Shown one piece after another: positions 1 to 6,396 of a stretch of 6,818 bases of DNA (positions within the stretch are counted from its first letter, which is position 1; the number at the start of each line of letters is the position of its first letter). Location of the stretch: contig DAOWHJ010000161.1 of the NCBI GenBank assembly GCA_030641485.1, forward strand, positions 1 to 6,818, written 5' to 3'. The notes beneath the pieces are model-generated. The model saw only the letters and a list, made by a program, of their open reading frames with translations, did no database searches and was not told the DNA's origin. Origin of the DNA: Pseudomonadota bacterium (GTDB lineage: Bacteria > Desulfobacterota > Anaeroferrophillalia > Anaeroferrophillales > Tharpellaceae). Position numbers and translations under genes: made by a program.

Positions 1-88
1 TATGCCTGTGGTTAAAATCCTCGCCTGCCTTGCACTCAAGAAAATTGTCAGGTTTTCGGTCCGGCACTAACTATTTCAGGAGTAAATT
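1..88. other. Leader upstream of psd, no supported gene
   Basis: All three forward frames meet stop codons within about 90 bases, and none of the short peptides resembles a known C-terminus, so I call no gene. A 12-base stretch at 6-17 (CTGTGGTTAAAA) is identical to 5160-5171 at the right end of the inverted repeat between leuD and asd. The window may therefore begin at the end of another copy. I see no convincing -35/-10 pair, so psd may be transcribed from further upstream. Confidence 0.5.
78..82 (+). promoter_or_regulatory. Ribosome binding site supporting the TTG start of psd
   Basis: AGGAG lies 6 bases before the TTG at 89. The in-frame ATG at 113 has no comparable purine-rich sequence before it, so this site favours the TTG as the start. 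Confidence 0.7.
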
Positions 89-757
89 TTGAAGCTAAGT
101 AATCTACCCATTATGAACAAAATTCATCCGGAAGGACATCGTTGGGTGATCGGTTTTTCCTTGGCAACGCTTATCTTTTTTCTTTTAGGTTGGGGTTGGC
201 TCTGGAAGTTGATCTTGGTGTTGGCGATTTTTTGCGGCTCCTTTTTTCGTAATCCTGAGCGTTTTCCGCCTCATAAAGAGGGCTCTGTGGTTTCTCCGGC
301 TGATGGTCGTGTGCTTTCGGTAACCGAAGTTGATGGTCCGGAGCTTGCCGGCATGAGCGAAAGTATCAAGGTCAGTATCTTCATGTCGGTTTTTAATGTT
401 CATGTAAATCGGTCTCCGGCTGCAGGTCGAGTTCTTGATATACACTACAAGCCGGGCAAGTTTTTTTCAGCCGACCTTGATAAAGCGTCTGAAGAGAATG
501 AGCGTAACCTGGTTGTGATCGAGGATGAACAGCATCGGCGTATAGCTTTTATTCAGATTGCCGGTCTCATTGCCCGGCGCATTGTCTGTTTCGTTGAGCC
601 TGATGATATGTTGGAGAAAGGTGAGCGCTTCGGTCTGATTCGTTTTGGTTCAAGAGTTGATCTTTATCTGCCGCCGCAAACTGAAATTGATGTTTCGGTC
701 GGTCAGCATGTGAAGGCAGGTGAAACCATTATCGGTTACTTGCCAAGTGTCGATTAA
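89..757 (+). CDS. psd: Phosphatidylserine decarboxylase proenzyme, short form
   Basis: The product decarboxylates phosphatidylserine to phosphatidylethanolamine at the inner face of the cytoplasmic membrane, the step after PssA. The 222-residue protein has a hydrophobic N-terminal stretch (about residues 19-53, probably two short membrane segments). It also carries the family motifs SPADGRV (Asp72), NVHVNRSP (His105) and RFGSR (Gly187-Ser188). By family knowledge Asp-His-Ser drive self-cleavage between Gly187 and Ser188, giving a beta chain of about 187 residues and an alpha chain of about 35 whose N-terminal serine becomes the pyruvoyl group. The length fits the roughly 215-220-residue bacterial short form, not the roughly 320-residue E. 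coli type. The TTG start at 89 is chosen because AGGAG lies 6 bases upstream; the alternative ATG at 113 would remove only eight residues. pssA follows 67 bp downstream, probably in the same transcript. Confidence 0.95.
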   Translation: MKLSNLPIMNKIHPEGHRWVIGFSLATLIFFLLGWGWLWKLILVLAIFCGSFFRNPERFPPHKEGSVVSPADGRVLSVTEVDGPELAGMSESIKVSIFMSVFNVHVNRSPAAGRVLDIHYKPGKFFSADLDKASEENERNLVVIEDEQHRRIAFIQIAGLIARRIVCFVEPDDMLEKGERFGLIRFGSRVDLYLPPQTEIDVSVGQHVKAGETIIGYLPSVD

Positions 758-824
758 ATGTGTTAGGACTAAAAATAGTGATGTTTAATTCTCTACCATT
801 CTACTCATTGAGGACGGTGCAAAT

Positions 825-1577
825 ATGATACGCGGAGTCTACCTACTGCCCAATCTGTTTACTATGGGTAACCTTTTCTGTGGTTTTTTTGCTATTATTT
901 CAGCGATTAAGGGCGATTATGCTACGGCTGCTACGGCGATTATTGTTGCGAATGTTTTTGATATTCTTGATGGTAAAGTCGCTCGGATGATGAATGCGAC
1001 CAGCCGTTTTGGGATGGAATTTGATTCGTTGGCTGACCTGGTTTCATTTGGTGTAGCCCCGGCCTTATTGATTTTTCAGTGGAGTCTCTCTTCGTTTGGA
1101 CGTCTGGGCTGGTTGGCAGCATTTCTTTTTGTTGCCTGTGGGGCTTTGCGCCTAGCCCGTTATAATGTTCAGGCCGAAACCAGTGATAAGGGTAGCTTTA
1201 ACGGTTTGCCGATTCCGGCAGCGGCAAGTATGGCGGCGACTACAGTTCTGATTTGTGAGCATCTGGGTGCAACCGGGATCGAGAGTAATATTGTCTTGCT
1301 TCTGCTCTGTTATGGGCTGGCGTTCTTGATGGTCAGTAATGTTAAGTACCCAGCGTTTAAAGAGTCTATCTTTAGTGGCCGGGCCCCTTTTGTTGCTTTA
1401 GTGATGATGGCTGTGACCTTTATTGTGATTGCCGCTGAACCGCAGATTTCACTCTTTGCTCTGGCTCTTATTTACACTTTTTCCGGTCCGATTAAGTCTA
1501 TTCTACTACTAACCGGGCTACTAAAAAAGCGGACTCAAGGGGCCGAAGAGGAGACTGTGCCAGCAGATACTAATTAA
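825..1577 (+). CDS. pssA: CDP-diacylglycerol--serine O-phosphatidyltransferase
   Basis: This integral membrane enzyme joins CDP-diacylglycerol and L-serine to give phosphatidylserine and CMP, supplying the substrate of the adjacent psd product. The 250-residue protein carries the complete CDP-alcohol phosphotransferase signature D-x2-DG-x2-AR-x8-G-x3-D-x3-D, with Asp46, Asp49, Gly50, Ala53, Arg54, Gly63, Asp67 and Asp71 all present. The four aspartates bind the metal ions. The N-terminus (LLPNLFTMGNLFCGFFAI) is typical of the Bacillus-type PssA, not the peripheral E. coli type. Several hydrophobic segments follow to about residue 233, then a short charged tail. The ATG at 825 has GAGGA at 810-814, a rather long 10 bases away. 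The gene ends just before a strong terminator, so it is the last gene of the phospholipid unit. All key residues are intact. Confidence 0.95.
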   Translation: MIRGVYLLPNLFTMGNLFCGFFAIISAIKGDYATAATAIIVANVFDILDGKVARMMNATSRFGMEFDSLADLVSFGVAPALLIFQWSLSSFGRLGWLAAFLFVACGALRLARYNVQAETSDKGSFNGLPIPAAASMAATTVLICEHLGATGIESNIVLLLLCYGLAFLMVSNVKYPAFKESIFSGRAPFVALVMMAVTFIVIAAEPQISLFALALIYTFSGPIKSILLLTGLLKKRTQGAEEETVPADTN

Positions 1578-1597
1578 ACGCAGACTTTATTTTCGAC

Positions 1598-1645
1598 AAA
1601 AAAATCCCCCTGAGTTCGCTAACCGAATTCAGGGGGATTTTTTTT
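1598..1645. terminator. Strong bidirectional intrinsic terminator after pssA
   Basis: Bases 1598-1618 pair with 1624-1644 around a 5-base loop (CTAAC). The stem is about 21 bp long with a single G-T wobble (1614/1628). It has a C5/G5 block in the middle, a run of seven A on the left and eight T on the right, so it can act as a Rho-independent terminator on either strand. It separates the psd-pssA unit from the leucine operon. Confidence 0.93.
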
Positions 1646-1676
1646 GACTAAATCAAATTTAGACGTTAAGTATATT
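1644..1676 (+). promoter_or_regulatory. Possible promoter of the leu operon
   Basis: A new promoter is expected between the terminator and leuA. TATATT at 1671-1676 is the best -10 candidate. TTGACT at 1644-1649 resembles a -35 box but lies 21 bases away, longer than the usual 16-18, so the pair is weak. If TATATT is used, transcription would start near 1683, at the foot of the hairpin at 1681-1705. This is an inference from spacing only. Confidence 0.35.
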
Positions 1677-1680
1677 AACA

Positions 1681-1705
1681 CGATTCCGGTGCTCAACCGG
1701 AATCG
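1681..1705 (+). promoter_or_regulatory. Perfect hairpin or inverted repeat in the leuA leader
   Basis: CGATTCCGGT (1681-1690) and ACCGGAATCG (1696-1705) are perfect reverse complements around the loop GCTCA. No T run follows, so it is not an intrinsic terminator. It ends 5 bases before the leuA ribosome binding site. It could be an RNA hairpin that stabilises the message or affects ribosome access, or a DNA operator for a dimeric regulator; the sequence alone does not decide. Confidence 0.6.
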
Positions 1706-1710
1706 AAAAT

Positions 1711-1716
1711 GGAGGG
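1711..1716 (+). promoter_or_regulatory. Ribosome binding site deciding the leuA start at 1721
   Basis: GGAGGG lies 4 bases before the ATG at 1721. It overlaps the earlier in-frame ATG at 1709, which has only A-rich hairpin sequence ahead of it, so the later ATG is the better start. Confidence 0.8.
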
Positions 1717-1720
1717 TATT

Positions 1721-3253
1721 ATGGACCGGATAATAATTTTTGACACGACTTTAAGGGATGGGGAACAGTCGCCTGGGGCGAGTATGAATGTGGAAGAAAA
1801 ATTATTGGTAGCCAAGCAGCTCGAAAAACTGGGGGTCGATGTTATTGAAGCTGGTTTTCCAATTGCATCAGAGGGTGATTTTGCTGGGGTTAAACTGGTC
1901 AGTGATGAAATTAAAGGTTGTCAGGTTGCGGGCCTGGCCCGCGCCAACCGCCAGGATATTGATCGGGCCTGGGCGGCCTTAAAAGGTGGAGCCGATCCTA
2001 GGATTCACACATTTATTGCAACCTCTCCAATTCATATGAAACATAAGTTGCAGATGGAGGCTGATGCGGTTTTACATCAGGCGGTTGATGCAGTACGCTA
2101 CGCCTGTACATTGACCTCGAATGTTGAGTTTTCAGCCGAAGATGCAACTCGGAGCGATATCGACTTTTTGGTTAAGATTTTAACTGCAGTTATTGAAGCT
2201 GGAGCAACCACTATTAATATTCCGGATACCGTCGGCTACACGGTCCCCCGTGAATATTTTTCGATGATTGATGAGATTAAGGGCCGCTTGCCCAACGGTG
2301 GGGATGGGGTCGTGATTTCGGTTCATTGCCATAATGACCTTGGTTTGGCGACAGCTAATTCGATTGCGGCAATTCAGGCTGGTGCCCGACAGGTTGAGTG
2401 TACGGTTAACGGTATTGGTGAGCGGGCTGGGAATGCATCACTTGAAGAGTTGGTGATGGCATTTAGAACTCGTCCTGACAATCTGAGCTATGCGACTGGG
2501 GTAGTTACCCCGCAGATTTATTCTACATCTCGTCTGGTTAGCCAGGTGACCGGCATTCGGGTCCAGCCCAATAAAGCCATAGTTGGGGCTAACGCTTTTG
2601 CCCATGAGGCCGGCATCCATCAGGACGGGGTTTTGAAAAACAAAGCGACCTACGAGATCATGACTCCAGAGTCGATCGGTCTGCCGCAGAACAGCCTGGT
2701 GATGGGCAAGCATTCGGGTCGTCATGCTTTTAACGAAAAAATTACGGGCCTGGGTTACGAGCTCGAACCCGAGCAGGTGGAAACCGCCTTTGTGGCATTT
2801 AAAAAATTAGCAGATAAGAAAAAAGAGGTATTTGATGAGGATATTGAGGCCTTGATCGCGGATGAAATCATTCGGATTCCACACTTTTATAAACTTAATT
2901 TTGTTAGCGTAAATAGTGGTACCGTGGCGATGCCGAATGCTACTTTGGAGGTTGAAGTTGAAGGTGAAGCTCGGCATGGGGCCGAATTTGGTGATGGTGC
3001 AATTGATGCGGTTTTTAAGACCATTAAACAGTTGACCAATACCCGGAGCCGTCTCTTGACTTATGAGGTTAAATCAATTACAGGGGGTGCGGACGCGTTG
3101 GGTGAGGTGACGGTCAGGATTAAGGAGAAGGGCTTGACGGTCATGGGTCAGGGCACTCATACCTGCGTTGTCGTTGCCAGCGCCAGGGCCTACATGAATG
3201 CTCTTAATAAACTTGAATATAAAAAGCGTAATCGTCCGCAAGTGACGGTTTAG
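1721..3253 (+). CDS. leuA: 2-isopropylmalate synthase
   Basis: This cytoplasmic enzyme condenses acetyl-CoA with 2-ketoisovalerate to form 2-isopropylmalate, the committed step of leucine synthesis. From the ATG at 1721 the protein has 510 residues, the usual length of the short bacterial LeuA type. The HMGL-like TIM barrel opens with FDTTLRDGEQSPG (Arg12, Asp13). It carries VHCHNDLGLA (His202 and His204, metal ligands) and GIGERAGNASLEE (Asn238, metal ligand). The helical linker HEAGIHQDGVLKN (from about residue 295) leads to a C-terminal LeuA dimer/allosteric domain from about residue 370 to the end, which in this family binds leucine for feedback inhibition. Its presence and the GERAGN motif favour LeuA over citramalate synthase. 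An in-frame ATG at 1709 would add four residues, but the ribosome binding site lies between the two ATGs. It is first in a tight leuACD operon. Confidence 0.96.
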   Translation: MDRIIIFDTTLRDGEQSPGASMNVEEKLLVAKQLEKLGVDVIEAGFPIASEGDFAGVKLVSDEIKGCQVAGLARANRQDIDRAWAALKGGADPRIHTFIATSPIHMKHKLQMEADAVLHQAVDAVRYACTLTSNVEFSAEDATRSDIDFLVKILTAVIEAGATTINIPDTVGYTVPREYFSMIDEIKGRLPNGGDGVVISVHCHNDLGLATANSIAAIQAGARQVECTVNGIGERAGNASLEELVMAFRTRPDNLSYATGVVTPQIYSTSRLVSQVTGIRVQPNKAIVGANAFAHEAGIHQDGVLKNKATYEIMTPESIGLPQNSLVMGKHSGRHAFNEKITGLGYELEPEQVETAFVAFKKLADKKKEVFDEDIEALIADEIIRIPHFYKLNFVSVNSGTVAMPNATLEVEVEGEARHGAEFGDGAIDAVFKTIKQLTNTRSRLLTYEVKSITGGADALGEVTVRIKEKGLTVMGQGTHTCVVVASARAYMNALNKLEYKKRNRPQVTV

Positions 3254-3265
3254 AGGACTACTCTT

Positions 3266-4531
3266 ATGGCACAAACAATAACTGAAAAAATCCTGGCCTT
3301 CCATGCCGGTCTTAAAGCGGTTGAGGCCGGACAGTTGATCGAGGCTAAGGTTGATGTGGCTTTGGCAAATGATGTTACGGCACCGATCGCGATTGATGAA
3401 TTTGAAAAACTTGGGGTCAAGACAGTATTTGATAACGAACGGGTGATTTTAATTCCCGACCATTTTACCCCCAACAAGGATATTAAATCGGCTGAACAGG
3501 CTAAACTTGTGCGCGAGTTTGCCCAAAAACATGATCTCAAAAACTATTTTGAGATTGGTCGGGTTGGTATCGAGCATGTATTGTTGCCTGAACAGGGGTT
3601 GGTTTTGCCGGGCGATCTTATTGTCGGAGCCGATTCGCATACCTGTACCTATGGTGCTTTAGGTGCGTTTGCAACCGGTGTTGGTAGCACCGATCTGGCG
3701 GTGGCAATGGCAACTGGCAGGGTGTGGTTTAAGGTTCCCGAGACCATCAAGGTCGTCTATCATGGCAAACCTCAAGCTTGGGTTGAAGGTAAGGACTTGA
3801 TTTTATACACCATCGGCCAACTTAAAGTTGACGGTGCGCTCTATCAGGCGATTGAGATGACCGGTGAAGCGATTGACGAATTGCCGATGTATGGACGTAT
3901 GTCGATGGCAAATATGGCGATTGAGGCGGGCGCTAAAAACGGGATTATAGCGCCTGATGAAATAACCCTGGATTATGTTCGGCCCCGGGCCCAACGTGAT
4001 TACACCCTGTTTGCAAGTGACCCGGATGCGGCCTATTGCAGAACGATCGAAATTGATGTTGCCGCGATAAGGCCCCAGGTTGCTTATCCGCCGTCGCCGG
4101 ATAAAAGTCGCTCGGTCGATCAGGCGGCAGCCGATAATATTGCAATTGATCAGGTTGTGATCGGTTCTTGTACAAATGGTCGAATTGAGGACTTTCGTCT
4201 GGCTGCATCATTGCTTAAGGGCAGAAAAGCGGCTCCATTTATGCGACTACTGATTATTCCCGGAACTCCAGATGTCTATCGACAGATGATTAAAGAGGGT
4301 TTAACCGAAATTTTTCTCGATGCTGATGCACTTATTTCACCGCCGACCTGTGGCCCCTGTCTTGGTGGCCATATGGGGGTTTTAGCCGCTGGAGAACGGG
4401 CCGTGGCGACGACTAACCGAAATTTTGTTGGTCGTATGGGCCACCCTGAAAGTGAGGTCTATCTGAGTAATCCGGCGGTCGCCGCTGCGAGTGCGATTAT
4501 GGGGCGTATCGCGACACCTGAAGAGATTTAA
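3266..4531 (+). CDS. leuC: 3-isopropylmalate dehydratase large subunit
   Basis: With LeuD this subunit forms isopropylmalate isomerase, which converts 2-isopropylmalate to 3-isopropylmalate through dehydration and rehydration. The 421-residue protein belongs to the aconitase superfamily. The three cysteines that hold the [4Fe-4S] cluster are visible: Cys302 in IGSCTNGRIEDFR, and Cys362 and Cys365 in PPTCGPCLGGH. GADSHTCTYGALGAFATGVG (residues 121-140) is another family signature. The length matches the shorter archaeal/deltaproteobacterial/clostridial LeuC form, not the roughly 465-residue E. coli form. The related homoaconitase large subunits are hard to tell apart by sequence, but the neighbouring leuA and leuD settle the pathway. 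The ATG at 3266 has GAGGA at 3253-3257, 8 bases upstream and overlapping the leuA stop codon, so translation may be coupled; 12 bp separate the two genes. Confidence 0.96.
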   Translation: MAQTITEKILAFHAGLKAVEAGQLIEAKVDVALANDVTAPIAIDEFEKLGVKTVFDNERVILIPDHFTPNKDIKSAEQAKLVREFAQKHDLKNYFEIGRVGIEHVLLPEQGLVLPGDLIVGADSHTCTYGALGAFATGVGSTDLAVAMATGRVWFKVPETIKVVYHGKPQAWVEGKDLILYTIGQLKVDGALYQAIEMTGEAIDELPMYGRMSMANMAIEAGAKNGIIAPDEITLDYVRPRAQRDYTLFASDPDAAYCRTIEIDVAAIRPQVAYPPSPDKSRSVDQAAADNIAIDQVVIGSCTNGRIEDFRLAASLLKGRKAAPFMRLLIIPGTPDVYRQMIKEGLTEIFLDADALISPPTCGPCLGGHMGVLAAGERAVATTNRNFVGRMGHPESEVYLSNPAVAAASAIMGRIATPEEI

Positions 4532-4532
4532 A

Positions 4533-4537
4533 GGGAG
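4533..4537 (+). promoter_or_regulatory. Ribosome binding site deciding the leuD start at 4542
   Basis: GGGAG lies 4 bases before the ATG at 4542 and just after the leuC stop codon. An upstream in-frame ATG at 4491 would overlap leuC by 41 bases and has no such site. Confidence 0.75.
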
Positions 4538-4541
4538 ATTT

Positions 4542-5042
4542 ATGAATAATATTCAAGGAAAAGCCTGGAAATTTGGTGATGATGTTGATACTGATGCAAT
4601 TATCCCGGCCCGATATCTTAACACTTCAGATCCTGAAGAATTAGCCAAATATTGCATGGAAGATGCGGATCCCGGTTTTGCCCGCAAGGTTAAGGTCGGA
4701 GATATAATTGTTGCGGGTAAAAATTTTGGTTGCGGTTCTTCCCGGGAGCATGCGCCGATTGCGATTAAAGCGGTTGGAGTGGATTGTGTGGTAGCTCCGA
4801 CATTTGCGCGGATTTTTTATCGTAATGCTTTTAATACTGGACTTCTGATCCTCGAATCAGCGGAAGCTTCTGCGGCAATTGCTGATGGAAATGAAGTGAG
4901 CATTGATTCTACTACGGGTATGATTAAAGATCTAACCAGTGGTTTAGAGTTTCAAGCGCGACCGGTGCCCGATTTTATGCAGAAACTTTTGGATGATGGT
5001 GGTCTTATTCAACATTGGCGCAAACGTCTTATGGAAAAATGA
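4542..5042 (+). CDS. leuD: 3-isopropylmalate dehydratase small subunit
   Basis: This is the small, swivelling-domain subunit of isopropylmalate isomerase; with LeuC it completes the active site and supplies substrate-recognition residues. From the ATG at 4542 the protein has 166 residues, the usual size of the short LeuD type that pairs with the short LeuC. It shows FGDDVDTDAIIPARYL (residues 11-26) and GKNFGCGSSREHAPIA (about 59-74), the family signatures. The recognition loop reads YLNT (residues 25-28). As I recall, methanogen homoaconitase small subunits have YLRT there, so the missing arginine favours an isopropylmalate role, in line with the operon. Ten bp separate it from leuC. It is the last gene of the operon in this window; leuB does not follow. 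No classical terminator is seen after it, only the repeat hairpin at 5103-5161. Confidence 0.95.
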   Translation: MNNIQGKAWKFGDDVDTDAIIPARYLNTSDPEELAKYCMEDADPGFARKVKVGDIIVAGKNFGCGSSREHAPIAIKAVGVDCVVAPTFARIFYRNAFNTGLLILESAEASAAIADGNEVSIDSTTGMIKDLTSGLEFQARPVPDFMQKLLDDGGLIQHWRKRLMEK

Positions 5043-5071
5043 GAAAAGGTGACAACTCAGCATTAATTTAA

Positions 5072-5176
5072 AATCTTAAACCACCCGTTCTTTGTACTCA
5101 CTAGAGAACACAGAGTTGACAGAGACCATTAATACCCTTCTCTGTGAATTCTGGGTTCTCTGTGGTTAAAAAGATT
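5072..5176. repeat. Imperfect inverted repeat between leuD and asd
   Basis: The core arms at 5103-5125 and 5139-5161 match at 20 of 23 positions as reverse complements, with one mismatch being a G-T wobble, around a 13-base loop. Outside them, AACCAC (5079-5084) pairs with GTGGTT (5162-5167), and AATCTT (5072-5077) pairs with AAGATT (5171-5176). On the left, 18 unpaired bases (5085-5102) separate the outer and inner arms; on the right they are continuous. Read on the minus strand, the right arm begins AACCACAGAGAACCCAGA, resembling a short dispersed intergenic repeat I recall from deltaproteobacterial genomes. It has no coding capacity. It could fold in RNA and act as a processing or weak termination site, but lacks a T run. 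Confidence 0.75.
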
Positions 5177-5211
5177 CTAGCTGAGCAGTTGCAAAATTAT
5201 TACTACTTAAC

Positions 5212-5217
5212 GGAGAG
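5212..5217 (+). promoter_or_regulatory. Ribosome binding site of asd
   Basis: GGAGAG lies 6 bases before the ATG at 5224. No convincing promoter was found in the 181-bp gap: the TTGACA at 5116-5121 lies inside the inverted repeat and has no -10 box at the right distance. Confidence 0.7.
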
Positions 5218-5223
5218 AACTAA

Positions 5224-6249
5224 ATGAACGAAGCAGGTTATAGTGTTGCTGTGGTCGGTGCCACCGGTGCGGTTGGAAATGAGATGATTGCAACTCTGGA
5301 AGCCCGGGATTTTCCGGTGTCAGAGCTGAAGCTTTTAGCCTCAGTCAACTCGGTCGGGAAAACTTACGAGTTTAAGGGGACTGAATATATAGTCGAAGAA
5401 CTGACTGAAGACTCCTTTGTCGGGGTCGATATTGCTCTTTTTTCGGCCGGAGGTTCAATCAGTGAAGCCTTTGCTCCAGCGGCTGCCGCAAGTGGTGCGG
5501 TCGTAATTGATAACACTAATGCTTTTCGGATGGATGCCGATGTGCCGCTGGTGGTGCCCGAAGTTAATCCTGGTGCAATTGCTGAGTATAAAACACGGGG
5601 GATTATTGCCAATCCGAACTGTTCAACAATTCAGATGGTTGTCGCCTTGAAACCGATCTACGATGCGGTTGGGATTCGCCGGATTGTCGTCTCTACCTAT
5701 CAAGCGGTTTCCGGCAGCGGCAAAAAAGCTATTGATGAGCTTGAAAAGCAGGTCTATGCCCTTTTTAACCAAGAGTCTGAGTTGCCGATAAATGTCTATC
5801 CGCATCAGATCGCATTTAACTGCTTACCTCATATCGATGTCTTCCTTGAGAATGGTTACTCAAAAGAGGAGATGAAGATGGTGCGCGAGACTAAAAAAAT
5901 CTTCGCTGATGATTCGATTGGGGTAACTGCCACTGCCGTTCGGGTTCCAGTCTTTTTTAGTCACTCCGAATCAATCAATGTCGAAACTGATGAGAAAATC
6001 TCGGTTGAAGAAGTTCGTGAATTGATGGAGCGTGCCCCTGGAGTCGAACTTGTCGATGACCTGGAGCAAAATCGTTATCCATTAGCAATTGATGGGGCCG
6101 GTCAAGATGCGACTTTAGTCGGTCGGATTCGCGAGGATGAATCGATTGCCAACGGTATCAACCTTTGGGTCGTAGCTGATAATATTCGCAAAGGAGCGGC
6201 TCTGAATGCCGTCCAGATTGCCGAACTTTTGATTCGTGAGTATCTGTAA
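5224..6249 (+). CDS. asd: Aspartate-semialdehyde dehydrogenase
   Basis: This cytoplasmic enzyme reduces L-aspartyl-4-phosphate with NADPH to L-aspartate 4-semialdehyde, the branch point to lysine/diaminopimelate, threonine and methionine. The 341-residue protein has the usual length. It begins with the nucleotide-binding VVGATGAVGNEM (residues 10-21). The catalytic cysteine is Cys133 in NPNCSTIQ, Gln160 follows in TYQAVSGSG, and the acid/base histidine is His247 in RVPVFFSHSESIN. By alignment to the E. coli enzyme from memory, Arg102, Glu215/Lys218 (SKEEMKM) and Arg240 are the substrate-binding residues, all present. The site around His247 reads SHS where most members have GHS, a mild substitution. 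The EEMKM/ETKKI pattern is of the Gram-positive/deltaproteobacterial type. The ATG at 5224 is supported by GGAGAG. The gene ends in tandem stop codons (TAATAA); no terminator hairpin is visible after it. Confidence 0.96.
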   Translation: MNEAGYSVAVVGATGAVGNEMIATLEARDFPVSELKLLASVNSVGKTYEFKGTEYIVEELTEDSFVGVDIALFSAGGSISEAFAPAAAASGAVVIDNTNAFRMDADVPLVVPEVNPGAIAEYKTRGIIANPNCSTIQMVVALKPIYDAVGIRRIVVSTYQAVSGSGKKAIDELEKQVYALFNQESELPINVYPHQIAFNCLPHIDVFLENGYSKEEMKMVRETKKIFADDSIGVTATAVRVPVFFSHSESINVETDEKISVEEVRELMERAPGVELVDDLEQNRYPLAIDGAGQDATLVGRIREDESIANGINLWVVADNIRKGAALNAVQIAELLIREYL

Positions 6250-6396
6250 TAAAGTCATAACTGGATGATGCCTTCGCACAGCTAACCAGGGCACTTCCGT
6301 AGGGCGTAAAATGTAACTGGCTGCCTTTCACTGACATTTGTCGACTCTGAGTTTTAGGCAGTCTGTCCAGCTTAGAGGTCATAAATTAATCATATT
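6250..6396. other. Intergenic stretch between asd and the DUF493 gene
   Basis: I see no gene, terminator with a T run, or good promoter here. CTGCCT (6321-6326) can pair with AGGCAG (6356-6361), but the stem is short and the loop is 29 bases, so it is not convincing. The only long open frame is on the minus strand (6158-6382), overlaps the 3' end of asd, and shows no recognisable domain. Confidence 0.4.

Noticed and set aside
2..70. 23-codon frame starting at ATG 2, or a residual end of an upstream gene
   Set aside because: The peptide resembles nothing known and has no visible upstream signal; the 3'-end frames at the edge do not look like the ketol-acid reductoisomerase tail that I would expect upstream in related genomes.
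60..80. GGCAC near 63 as part of a sigma-54 promoter for psd
   Set aside because: The required GC about 10 bases after the GG is absent.
1709..1720. leuA start at the ATG at 1709
   Set aside because: The ribosome binding site GGAGGG lies after this ATG, and the family N-terminus matches the start at 1721.
1646..1720. Leucine attenuator or T-box in front of leuA
   Set aside because: There is no leader peptide with leucine codons, no T-box consensus and no terminator hairpin between the putative promoter and leuA.
4491..4541. Longer leuD beginning at the ATG at 4491
   Set aside because: It would overlap leuC by 41 bases, and the extra 17 residues do not fit the family; the ATG at 4542 has a proper ribosome binding site and yields the normal N-terminus.
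5116..5144. TTGACA at 5116-5121 as a -35 box for asd
   Set aside because: No TATAAT-like hexamer occurs 16-18 bases downstream, and the motif is part of the inverted-repeat arm.
5072..5176. CRISPR-like or tandem repeat in the leuD-asd gap
   Set aside because: The arms are inverted and not regularly spaced direct repeats; there are only two.
6158..6382. Minus-strand open frame of 74 codons overlapping the 3' end of asd
   Set aside because: It covers the asd C-terminus in antisense, has no ribosome binding site that I can see, and shows no recognisable domain.
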